Part shown: positions 1-5,704 of the stretch, piece by piece
Position numbering within the stretch: position 1 is the stretch's first letter
Layout: every line of letters starts with the position of its first letter
Source of the DNA: Elusimicrobiaceae bacterium
Lineage (GTDB): Bacteria; Elusimicrobiota; Elusimicrobia; Elusimicrobiales; Elusimicrobiaceae
DNA: 7,307 bases
NCBI GenBank assembly: GCA_017647245.1
Contig: JAGCKY010000147.1
Span: 1-7,307 of the forward strand
Direction of reading: 5' to 3'
Notes under the pieces: model-generated
Seen by the model: the letters and a program-made list of their open reading frames with translations, nothing else
The model's database searches: none
Told to the model about the DNA's origin: nothing
Position numbers and translations under genes: made by a program

Positions 1-1137
1 CGCTTGGGCGGCGCGGGCGTCAAAATCTGTTTTGTTCAACCCCTTTAGCAAACTCTGATACGCCAGCACACAATGCCCCAATGCGACGGGGATATTGCGC
101 AAAACGGTGGAATCGGACAAATCACGTTGCAAACGCGACACGGGCAACTTCTCGCTGAAAAAAGTTAAAAGGGCATTTGCTAAACCTAAATTTCCCTCGG
201 CATTTTCAAAGTCAATGGGATTAATTTTTTGCGGCATGGTGGACGAACCGACCTCGCCCGCCACAGCTTTTTGCTTGACCAGCCCGACGGAAATATAGCG
301 CCACATATCTTGCGCAAATCCGAGCAAAATGATATTGATGCGGTGCAAATTATCAAACAGTTCGGCGTAACTGTCGCGGTTATCCACTTGCGTGCAAAGC
401 GGGCAGAGGAAAATTTTAGTTTGGCGCTTTTGATTTAACCGCGCCACCCACGCGCGTGCCGCGCGCGGCCAATTGACCGCCGGGAAAGCGGCACTATGCG
501 CATTGTACGCGCCGATTGCGCCGCCTGCTTTACAGGAAATTTGTTGCTTTTTAAGTTGCATAGTTTGCCGCGCCAAACGCGTTTCAAATACGTTGATTTC
601 TTTTCCGAACGTAGTCGGAACGGCGGGCTGTCCGTGCGTGCGGGCCAGCATAACCCCGCGGGCATATTTACGCGCGCGGGCGGCCAATTCTTTGCGTAAA
701 TTCTCAAGCGCGGGCAATAGAACTTTACTCACACTATCTGATAAAATTTGCGCATAGGCCGCGCTGTTAATATCTTCGCTCGTAAGCGCAAAATGCACCC
801 AATTCGCCCGCGCCACACCAAGCTTATCCGCAATAAAATACTCCACCGCTTTGACATCGTGATTGGTAGCCGGACGACCTTTATATCCTTTGTGCTCCAT
901 ATCAGACAAAATTTGCAAATCGCTTTCGGATAGGTTGGATAAATTTTGTAAGACAACCAATTCTTTTTTGGAAAAGGGTTTAAAACCGGGTAGTTTCAAA
1001 TCCGCCAGCGTCAACAGCCAAGCCACTTCCGCGCGCACGCGCGCCGCGGCAAACGAGGCCGGGCCGCACACTTGTGCAAGCGCGGTAAGTTTTTGCTGAT
1101 ACCGTTCGTCTAACGGGCTTAAAACGTTTTCTCTCAT
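1..1137 (-). CDS. purB: Adenylosuccinate lyase, 3' end beyond the window edge
   Basis: Adenylosuccinate lyase of the fumarase/aspartase superfamily, acting in the cytoplasm. It removes fumarate from SAICAR and from adenylosuccinate, so it serves both IMP synthesis and the IMP-to-AMP branch. The 379 residues visible read without a stop; the E. coli-type enzyme has about 456, so roughly the last 75 residues lie outside the window. Visible motifs are NHDVKAVE (residues 92-99), TSEDIN (119-124), THGQP with the general-acid/base His (167-171), NAH in the central helical region, and the superfamily signature GSSTMPQKINP (297-307), whose mobile loop carries the catalytic Ser. The following ENAEGN and SRLQRDLSDSTVLRN stretches match the E. 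coli PurB type rather than the shorter Bacillus type. The start is the only reasonable ATG before the MRENVLSPLDERY opening. No usable Shine-Dalgarno is present and a -10-like box sits nine bases upstream, so the mRNA may be leaderless. The family call is firm. Confidence 0.95.
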   Translation of the reverse strand, partial: MRENVLSPLDERYQQKLTALAQVCGPASFAAARVRAEVAWLLTLADLKLPGFKPFSKKELVVLQNLSNLSESDLQILSDMEHKGYKGRPATNHDVKAVEYFIADKLGVARANWVHFALTSEDINSAAYAQILSDSVSKVLLPALENLRKELAARARKYARGVMLARTHGQPAVPTTFGKEINVFETRLARQTMQLKKQQISCKAGGAIGAYNAHSAAFPAVNWPRAARAWVARLNQKRQTKIFLCPLCTQVDNRDSYAELFDNLHRINIILLGFAQDMWRYISVGLVKQKAVAGEVGSSTMPQKINPIDFENAEGNLGLANALLTFFSEKLPVSRLQRDLSDSTVLRNIPVALGHCVLAYQSLLKGLNKTDFDARAAQA

Positions 1138-1145
1138 ACCTCTAT

Positions 1146-1151
1146 ATTCTA
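1146..1151 (-). promoter_or_regulatory. Putative -10 box of purB (short or no leader)
   Basis: On the minus strand TAGAAT lies so that transcription would begin about two bases before the purB ATG. No convincing -35 hexamer is visible 16-18 bp upstream. The only purine-rich sequence before the ATG (AGAGGT) directly abuts the start codon, too close to act as a Shine-Dalgarno. Inference: short-leader or leaderless mRNA. Confidence 0.4.
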
Positions 1152-1235
1152 CCAAAAAAGCTATCTGGTTTTTCCTCTTGCTCCGTTTTCCGACAGGCGC
1201 TAATGGGATGCCTTTTAAATGCTTAAAAATAGGGC

Positions 1236-1266
1236 TTGACTTGTTTTTTTTTTTTTTTGGTATACT
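1236..1266 (+). promoter_or_regulatory. Promoter of pilin gene 1 with T15 tract in the spacer
   Basis: The -35 box TTGACT (1236-1241) and -10 box TATACT (1261-1266) are separated by 19 bp made of TG, fifteen T (1244-1258) and GG. The 19-base block AAAAATAGGGCTTGACTTG (1225-1243) recurs exactly in front of pilin gene 2. The 19-bp spacer is two above the sigma-70 optimum, so the promoter is probably weak at this tract length. Gain or loss of T by replication slippage would change its strength. Predicted transcription start is near 1273. Confidence 0.75.
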
Positions 1267-1274
1267 TTTTTTGT

Positions 1275-1332
1275 GGCCGGATTTGCTATAGGACGATTTT
1301 TGCTTCTGGCCCCTTGCACTATAGGTGCAAGG
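1275..1332 (+). promoter_or_regulatory. Two adjacent stem-loops in the 5' leader of pilin gene 1
   Basis: The first helix pairs GGCCGGA (1275-1281) with TCTGGCC (1305-1311), including one G-U pair. The second is a perfect 8-bp hairpin, CCTTGCAC (1312-1319) with GTGCAAGG (1325-1332), loop TATAG, directly followed by four T. The two helices abut, so they could stack. The second resembles a weak intrinsic terminator or attenuator 26 bases before the start codon. No known riboswitch consensus was recognised, and pilin gene 2 has no counterpart in its short leader. Confidence 0.5.
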
Positions 1333-1358
1333 TTTTAAGATTATTTTAGGAGATTATT

Positions 1359-2036
1359 ATGAATAAAAAAGAAACAAAAAAAGGTCGTCATTCCCAAGAG
1401 TCTTTATTGGGAATCTCCCTTTTATATGTTGTTAATAGAACAAAGGAAACACTTCATTTAATAAACAACAAGAAAGCGGAAGATCCCCGATTACAACCTT
1501 CGGGGATGATGACTCTATTGAATAACGGATTTACCTTAATAGAATTGTTGGTGGTAGTATTAATCATCGGCATACTCGCCGCCATTGCACTGCCGCAATA
1601 TGAAAAAGCGGTGGAAAAAGCGAGAGTTGCCGAAGCATTATCTTTAATGAGCTCTTTACAAAACGCAATGGATGTCTATATCCTGGAAAACGGATATCCT
1701 TCTTCCGGGCAAGTCAAATTTTTAGGAAACGATGCTTCTGTTATACTGCCTATTGAAATTGTCACTTCCGTACGCAATGCGGATACCAGTTACAATAACA
1801 TCGCTCAAACCAAATACTTCCGTTATAATGCTTACTGCGGCGATGGTTATTGTGACGTAGTGGCAGACCGGACAAATCCGGACGGAACAAAATTTTATCG
1901 CTTGTTCTACCGAAAATATTCCAAAACCAAAACTAAAATCTGCCAAAAAAGAAATAATCTTCCTATCGGGGTAAAAATGTGTGCGCTGTTACAGAAAGAC
2001 GGATGGACACCGGGAGATCTGCCCAATGATTTTTAA
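1359..2036 (+). CDS. Type IV pilin-like protein with repeat-enlarged leader
   Basis: Class III (type IV) pilin or pseudopilin, normally processed by a prepilin peptidase and assembled into a pilus or type II secretion pseudopilus. The cleavage motif is NNG^FTLIE, with Gly57 at -1, Phe58 as mature residue 1 and Glu62 as the conserved Glu5. It is followed by the hydrophobic alpha1-N helix (about 60-80) and PQYEKAVEKAR. The mature part would be 168 residues with four Cys (160, 165, 195, 208), possibly two disulfides near the C-terminus. AGGAG at 1348-1352, six bases before the ATG, supports this start. The resulting 57-residue leader is far longer than usual because about 43 codons come from a palindromic element (1384-1513). 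Met50 or Met51 could give a normal short leader, but neither has a good ribosome site. The last four bases overlap the stop of the convergent nfnA. Pilus subunit versus secretion pseudopilin cannot be decided here. Confidence 0.88.
   Translation: MNKKETKKGRHSQESLLGISLLYVVNRTKETLHLINNKKAEDPRLQPSGMMTLLNNGFTLIELLVVVLIIGILAAIALPQYEKAVEKARVAEALSLMSSLQNAMDVYILENGYPSSGQVKFLGNDASVILPIEIVTSVRNADTSYNNIAQTKYFRYNAYCGDGYCDVVADRTNPDGTKFYRLFYRKYSKTKTKICQKRNNLPIGVKMCALLQKDGWTPGDLPNDF
1384..1513 (+). repeat. MITE-like palindromic element inserted in frame in the prepilin leader
   Basis: The element is bounded by two small palindromes in opposite orientation. The left one is GTCGTC, then ATTCCCAA (1390-1397), a 9-base loop, then TTGGGAAT (1407-1414) and CT. 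The right one, read on the minus strand, is GTCATC, then ATCCCCGA, a 9-base loop, then TCGGGGAT (1483-1507 overall) and CT. The outermost 12 bases match as inverted repeats at 10 of 12 positions. About 65 AT-rich bases lie between. Removing 129 bp leaves a normal leader reading MNKKETKKGLLNNG before FTLIE. Exact ends are uncertain by a base or two. A third copy of the same palindrome type starts at 7277. Confidence 0.75.
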
Positions 2037-2887
2037 TGTAGCCCCAGCTTGCACTGGTGGTCTTTTTCAAATTTTTCCACCGCGGTTTTTTCTTGGAGTT
2101 TATACTCGCCCGTCCGGCGAATAAGCTCATCAAAATCTATTGTGCGCGCCGGGAACATCGGGCCGTCCACACAGGCAAAGCGCACCTTACCTTCCACGCT
2201 CACGCGGCAACCGCCGCACATGCCCGTCCCGTCAAGCATAATCGGGTTTAAGCTCGCATACGGCTCTATACCGAGTTCCACCATCAGTTTAGACGTAAAT
2301 TTCATCATGGGTATCGGTCCGATGACAAAGCCCGCGGCAATTTTCTCGCCGCTGTTTACACACGCTTTGAGTGCATCTGTTACCATACCTTTTTGACCGT
2401 AACTGCCGTCATCCGTGCAACAAATTGTTTCATCTGAAACCGCGCGCATTTGTTCTTCCAAAATCAGCAAACTTTTCGTGCGTGCGCCCAAAATTGAAAT
2501 GACTTTATTTCCGATCGCTTTGAGTGCTTTGGCAATCGGATATACTTCAGCAATACCCACGCCGCCGCCAATTACCGCCACCGTGCCGTAATTTTTCATC
2601 TCAACGGCCGTACCCAGCGGGCCGAGTATATTTAAAAAACAATCACCCTGTTTGAGCGAATTAAACATAAAAGTAGATTTGCCGATAGACTGGATAATCA
2701 CGGTAATCGTGCCCGCTTTTTCGTCCCAATCCACTAGGGTAACCGGCACGCGCTCGCCGCCGTCGCGCCCGCGCAAAATCACAAATTGTCCGGCACGCGC
2801 CGCACGCGCCACCAACGGTTTATAAATCACAAATTTCATCACAACTTCATTGAGTTGCTCTTTAACTAAAATTTCATTTTCTTGCAT
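2033..2887 (-). CDS. nfnA: NADH-dependent ferredoxin:NADP+ oxidoreductase, small (alpha) subunit
   Basis: Small subunit of the electron-bifurcating transhydrogenase NfnAB, a cytoplasmic flavo-iron-sulfur enzyme coupling NADH and reduced ferredoxin oxidation to NADP+ reduction (reversible). The protein has 284 residues, the usual size. It begins with an FNR-like FAD domain (ERVPVT at 45-50), then a nucleotide-binding domain with IGGGVGIAEVYPIAK (106-120), then VIGPIPMMKF (188-197). The C-terminal [2Fe-2S] site shows Asp219, Cys224, Cys227 and Cys239 in LDGTGMCGGC and FACVDGP. This Asp plus three Cys pattern is the known NfnA ligand set. I chose the ATG at 2887, one base after the nfnB stop, because upstream codons back to an in-frame ATG at 2911 lie inside nfnB and are not family-like. 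It is translationally coupled to nfnB. The symbol sudB is used for the same family; bifurcating activity is inferred from the subunit pairing. Confidence 0.92.
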   Translation of the reverse strand: MQENEILVKEQLNEVVMKFVIYKPLVARAARAGQFVILRGRDGGERVPVTLVDWDEKAGTITVIIQSIGKSTFMFNSLKQGDCFLNILGPLGTAVEMKNYGTVAVIGGGVGIAEVYPIAKALKAIGNKVISILGARTKSLLILEEQMRAVSDETICCTDDGSYGQKGMVTDALKACVNSGEKIAAGFVIGPIPMMKFTSKLMVELGIEPYASLNPIMLDGTGMCGGCRVSVEGKVRFACVDGPMFPARTIDFDELIRRTGEYKLQEKTAVEKFEKDHQCKLGLH

Positions 2888-2888
2888 C

Positions 2889-4277
2889 TTATTTTCCCCC
2901 CAAATACGCATTGATTTTGCGCGCGGCGTCCAAACCGTCTTTCATGGCCAGCAGTACCGTTGCCCCGCCGCGGATAATATCCCCGCCCGCAAACACACCG
3001 GGCAAAGAGGTTTCGCCTTTTTCGTTTAGAGCAATCACACCGCGCTCGGTTACTTTCAAATCCGGCGTGGTTTTGGAAATGGTGGGATTGGGGCGCTGGC
3101 CAATCGCCACGATAATTGTATCGGCGGGCATCACAAAGTCAGAGCCCGCAATTTCCACCGGACGGCGGCGGCCTTTTTCATCCGGCGCACCGAGTTCGTT
3201 GCGTGTAAAACGCAAACCCGTTACGCGGTTGTTTTCATCTTTGATAATTTCTTTGGGCGTGACTAAAAATTCAAATTGCACGCTTTCTTCCTGTGCGTGT
3301 TCCACCTCAGCGGCGCGCGCAGGCATTTCTTCGCGGCTGCGGCGGTAAGCAATCGTCACACTTTGCGGTTGCAAACGCATCGCACAGCGCGCGGCGTCCA
3401 TCGCGCTGTTTCCGCCACCCAACACAATGACGTGTTTGCCCACATGAATAGGCGTGTCCGTATCCGGGAATTTATACGCCTGCATTAAATTAATACGCGT
3501 TAAAAATTCATTGGCACTATACACACCCACCGCATTTTCACCGGGAATACCCAGCATCATCGGCAGTCCCGCGCCCGAGCCGATATACACCGCGTCATAT
3601 TCTTTGCGCAAATCGTCTAGTTTAATCGTTGCGCCCACGAGCACGTCCGTGTGAAATTTCACACCCATGGCTTGCACGGTTTCCACTTCTTTATTAATCA
3701 CTTCACGCGGCAAACGGAAAGACGGAATCCCATAGCGCAGTACGCCGCCGTATGCATGCAACGCTTCCAAAACTGTGACGTCATGCCCCGCGCGGCGCAA
3801 CTCTGCCGCACACGCCAAAGACGACGGACCCGACCCGATACACACTACCTTTTTACCGGTATCTGCCGCCGGAGTAGGGGCTTTTAAAACGCCTTGCGCG
3901 CGCGCGGTGTCAGCGGTGTATCTTTCAAGTCCGCCAATGTTAACCGCGCCAAATTTGGCTTTCAGTACACAATGCCCTTCGCAATGTTTTTCCTGCGGAC
4001 ACACACGCCCGCAAATGGCAGGCAGTAAACTGGTTTTCATAATTTCGGACGCAGCTTTACCAATATCGCCCGCTTTTACCGCCGCGATAAAATCAGGGAT
4101 ATGCACGCCGACAGGGCACGCATTTTGACACGGATGCGCCGCACAACGCAAACAGCGATCCGCCTCTAAAAGTGCTTCCTCTTGGGTCAGACTTTTGGCA
4201 ACTTCTTCAAAATTTTTACGGCGCACTTGCGGTGCTTGAGACGTGCCGTTTTGGCGCGGCGTGGACGGACTGGGCAT
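2889..4277 (-). CDS. nfnB: NADH-dependent ferredoxin:NADP+ oxidoreductase, large (beta) subunit
   Basis: Large subunit of NfnAB, homologous to the small subunit of glutamate synthase. It holds the bifurcating FAD, the NADP(H) site and two [4Fe-4S] clusters. The N-terminal cluster domain has Cys42, 45, 50 and 54 (CLRCAAHPCQNACP) and Cys89, 93, 99 and 103 (CGRVCPQEKHCEGHC). The FAD Rossmann motif is IGSGPSSLACAAELRRAGH (147-165), followed by the family block GGVLRYGIPSFRLP (177-190). The NADP(H) domain has VLGGGNSAMDAAR (285-297), and the C-terminal FAD-binding end is GVFAGGDIIRGGATVLLAMKDG (about 427-448). At 462 residues it is full length. AGGAG six bases before the ATG supports the start. 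It is the first gene of a two-gene operon with nfnA. A stand-alone glutamate synthase small subunit is unlikely because nfnA is directly coupled and no large gltB-type gene is adjacent. Confidence 0.92.
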   Translation of the reverse strand: MPSPSTPRQNGTSQAPQVRRKNFEEVAKSLTQEEALLEADRCLRCAAHPCQNACPVGVHIPDFIAAVKAGDIGKAASEIMKTSLLPAICGRVCPQEKHCEGHCVLKAKFGAVNIGGLERYTADTARAQGVLKAPTPAADTGKKVVCIGSGPSSLACAAELRRAGHDVTVLEALHAYGGVLRYGIPSFRLPREVINKEVETVQAMGVKFHTDVLVGATIKLDDLRKEYDAVYIGSGAGLPMMLGIPGENAVGVYSANEFLTRINLMQAYKFPDTDTPIHVGKHVIVLGGGNSAMDAARCAMRLQPQSVTIAYRRSREEMPARAAEVEHAQEESVQFEFLVTPKEIIKDENNRVTGLRFTRNELGAPDEKGRRRPVEIAGSDFVMPADTIIVAIGQRPNPTISKTTPDLKVTERGVIALNEKGETSLPGVFAGGDIIRGGATVLLAMKDGLDAARKINAYLGGK

Positions 4278-4323
4278 AAAAACTCCTAATTAAAAAAGTA
4301 ACTGGTAAAAAAATGATTTATCC

Positions 4324-4334
4324 ATTATATTATA
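4324..4334 (-). promoter_or_regulatory. Overlapping -10 boxes for nfnBA
   Basis: On the minus strand two TATAAT hexamers overlap by one base (4334-4329 and 4329-4324), about 45-50 bases before the nfnB start and in the correct direction. No clear -35 is seen at the matching distance. The intergenic region is only 112 bp and is shared with the divergent ytxH-like gene, so the two promoters lie nearly back to back. Confidence 0.5.
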
Positions 4335-4339
4335 GTATA

Positions 4340-4369
4340 TTGAAACACCGTAAATTGTTATACTATATA
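4340..4369 (+). promoter_or_regulatory. Promoter of the YtxH-like gene
   Basis: TTGAAA (4340-4345) and TATATA (4364-4369) are 18 bp apart and lie just before the AAAGGAGG ribosome site (4378-4385). A closer TATACT (4359-4364) would leave only 13 bp, so TATATA is preferred. Confidence 0.5.
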
Positions 4370-4389
4370 TAAGGTTAAAGGAGGCAATT

Positions 4390-4770
4390 ATGTGCAATAA
4401 ATGTAATTCACTGGCAACTTTTATTTTAGGCGCGCTAATCGGCGCGGCGGTAGGGGTATTATATGCACCTGCCAAAGGCGAAACGACCCGCAAGAAAATG
4501 AAAAAATGGGCGAAAGAAGCTTACGAAGACGGCAAAGACGATCTAAATGAGCGCGCACAAGAACTGCGCAAAAAAATTTCCGCTCAGAAAAAAGCCGCTA
4601 AACAAAAAGCGGACGAACTCAAAGAATTAGCCGTAGAAAAAGCCGGCGAAATTAAAGAGCGCTTTGACGAAAAAGCGGCGGAAATCAAATTGCAAGCGCA
4701 AGAAAAAATTGATGAATTGCGTGAGAAAGCCGCGGACCAATTAGAAAAAGCCGCCAAGAAATTAAGATAA
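4390..4770 (+). CDS. YtxH-family small membrane-anchored coiled-coil protein
   Basis: A 126-residue protein with one hydrophobic Gly/Ala-rich segment (residues 7-25, FILGALIGAAVGVLYA). It is followed at once by APAKGETTRKKM, the short motif typical of YtxH-domain proteins (general form AP..G..TR). The remaining 90 residues are almost entirely charged Lys/Glu/Ala helix without Pro, expected to form a long coiled coil. Cys2 and Cys5 form an N-terminal CxxC ahead of the membrane segment, which is unusual. Members of the family are often linked to stress or envelope conditions, but their biochemistry is not settled, so no specific role is claimed. A strong AGGAGG site eight bases upstream fixes the start. 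It is a single-gene transcript ending at the hairpin 4792-4819, divergent from nfnBA. Confidence 0.8.
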   Translation: MCNKCNSLATFILGALIGAAVGVLYAPAKGETTRKKMKKWAKEAYEDGKDDLNERAQELRKKISAQKKAAKQKADELKELAVEKAGEIKERFDEKAAEIKLQAQEKIDELREKAADQLEKAAKKLR

Positions 4771-4791
4771 GTTTTTCAAGCAACGACACGA

Positions 4792-4819
4792 AACCTCCGG
4801 AAAAGCACCGGGGGTTTTT
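4792..4819 (+). terminator. Intrinsic terminator of the YtxH-like gene
   Basis: AACCTCCGG (4792-4800) pairs with CCGGGGGTT (4808-4816), one G-U pair, a 7-base loop, followed by T5 (4815-4819). The stop codon of the convergent pilin gene 2 lies inside the T run. Read on the minus strand the hairpin is followed by only three T, so it would be a weaker terminator for that gene. Confidence 0.8.
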
Positions 4820-5315
4820 ATTCAGCATAACAGTGACAAGCCGGAGCTTCTTCTTCTGTTTTGCCGCAATAATTGCTCCATGTAGTCTTTCCCGTGATAA
4901 GCGAGCACACGCCATCCCCTTTATAATCGTCGTAATAATAGGAACAACATTGGATTGTATCGCCTTTATACCTACGCTGCAAAACAACATAAGGTACGGG
5001 TATATTACAACTTACCCGGGGAACAGCTTCATCATTGGAATATCGTAAATTACAAACGCCATCCCCTACTTGGTAGTCTGTGGTACCCTGAAGCGGATAA
5101 GAAACCGCTAACTCATCATTTTTCTCGGCATATACGCCATTGGCTAAATAATACACTTTTTGTGCATCGGAAATAGCTCTGGCAGCAATGACATACTGCA
5201 TAATCCTAGTTTTTTGTACCGCTTTTTCATATTGCGGCAGGGCGATAGCCGCTAAAATGCCGATGATTAAAACAACCACTAACAGCTCTATTAGCGTAAA
5301 TGCACGATTTTTCAT
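4818..5315 (-). CDS. Type IV pilin-like protein, Cys-rich
   Basis: A 165-residue pilin or pseudopilin. It has a five-residue leader MKNRA, then FTLIELLVVVLIIGILAAIA as the assembly helix, with Phe6 as mature residue 1 and Glu10 as the conserved Glu5. The residue before the cleavage site is Ala5 rather than the usual Gly, which may slow processing. The globular part holds eight Cys (88, 103, 123, 124, 137, 150, 160, 162), enough for four disulfides, and is rich in Tyr. AGGAG (5321-5325 on the minus strand), five bases before the ATG, supports the start. The N-terminal 30 residues match pilin gene 1 almost exactly while the rest is unrelated, as expected for a family sharing only the assembly helix. 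It is transcribed from its own promoter with a T12 tract. Pilus subunit versus type II secretion pseudopilin is undecided. Confidence 0.88.
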   Translation of the reverse strand: MKNRAFTLIELLVVVLIIGILAAIALPQYEKAVQKTRIMQYVIAARAISDAQKVYYLANGVYAEKNDELAVSYPLQGTTDYQVGDGVCNLRYSNDEAVPRVSCNIPVPYVVLQRRYKGDTIQCCSYYYDDYKGDGVCSLITGKTTWSNYCGKTEEEAPACHCYAE

Positions 5316-5351
5316 AAGGTCTCCTTTTGTTTTGATGTCACCTACCCCCGT

Positions 5352-5379
5352 ATTGTACCAAAAAAAAAAAACAAGTCAA
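5352..5379 (-). promoter_or_regulatory. Promoter of pilin gene 2 with T12 tract in the spacer
   Basis: On the minus strand TTGACT (5379-5374) and TACAAT (5357-5352) are separated by 16 bp: TG, twelve T (5371-5360), then GG. The 19-base block ending in TTGACTTG (5390-5372) is identical to that of pilin gene 1. With a 16-bp spacer this copy should be active. The -10 box is followed by ACGGGGGTAG, shared with the promoter at 7230. Predicted start lies in the G run, giving a leader of about 30 nt. Confidence 0.8.
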
Positions 5380-5445
5380 GCCCTATTTTTTACAAATAAA
5401 AATCAATTAAAATGAAAGGCTTATCCATTAAATAAACAGAAAAAG

Positions 5446-5474
5446 TTGCATTGCGCTTGCAATTTTTGCATAAT
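5446..5474 (+). promoter_or_regulatory. Putative promoter of the tandem structured RNAs
   Basis: TTGCAT (5446-5451) and CATAAT (5469-5474) are 17 bp apart. The predicted start is at about 5481, at a small GGGG-TTTT-CCCC hairpin (5481-5492) that would form the 5' end of the transcript. No comparable promoter was found in the 30 bases between RNA copies A and B, so B may depend on readthrough. Confidence 0.5.
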
Positions 5475-5504
5475 AAAAGTGGGGTTTTCCCCTATAAAAT
5501 TTGT

Positions 5505-5675
5505 CAGTTAAAATAGCTCGTTTTTAGGCCCGCTTGATGCGGACGGTCGCCGATAGGCGGCAGTTACCACCCTAAGAACGGCGCATGCTATTTAACTGTG
5601 TAAGGAATTACACGGTTGGCAGCGTCGTTACTGAACGTGTGGTAGCTTTCGGTAATGAGAGCTGCCTTATTTTTT
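5505..5675 (+). ncRNA. Structured RNA copy A, pseudoknotted, class not recognised
   Basis: A closing helix pairs 5505-5517 with 5587-5598 (one bulged A) and CGTTTTTAGG (5519-5528) with CCTAAGAACG (5571-5580). Inside are hairpin P2 (CCGC 5530-5533 / GCGG 5539-5542, 5-base loop) and hairpin P3 (CGCC 5548-5551 / GGCG 5556-5559, loop GATA). After the closing helix comes hairpin P4 (GTGTAA / TTACAC, 5598-5613, GGAA loop). A terminator-like hairpin P5 pairs GGCAGC (5618-5623) with GCTGCC (5661-5666) and TCGTTAC (5625-5631) with GTAATGA (5652-5658), then a T-rich tail. The P5 loop GTGGTAGCT (5639-5647) pairs with AGTTACCAC (5562-5570), closing a pseudoknot. No protein gene follows on this strand, so it is probably a free-standing RNA rather than a riboswitch. 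The fold is read by eye from one sequence but is repeated in copy B. Confidence 0.75.
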
Positions 5676-5704
5676 GTCAGCTTTCCTTTTACCAAAAATC
5701 GGGC

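Noticed and set aside
95..1099. Several ORFs of 60-95 residues on both strands
   Set aside because: They lie within purB in other frames; the continuous minus-strand purB frame with all family motifs explains the region.
1385..1505. Frameshift or assembly error in the pilin 1 leader
   Set aside because: The extra DNA has ordered palindromic ends, keeps the reading frame and has a related copy at the right edge, so it is better read as an inserted element.
2888..2911. Earlier start of nfnA at 2911
   Set aside because: It would add eight residues encoded within the end of nfnB; the ATG at 2887, one base after the nfnB stop, fits coupling and family length.
2049..4128. Plus-strand ORFs of 64-145 residues
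   Set aside because: They are antisense to nfnA and nfnB, start without ribosome sites and show no family features.
4290..4493. Minus-strand ORF of 67 residues
   Set aside because: It spans the divergent promoter region and the start of the ytxH-like gene; it has no coding signal.
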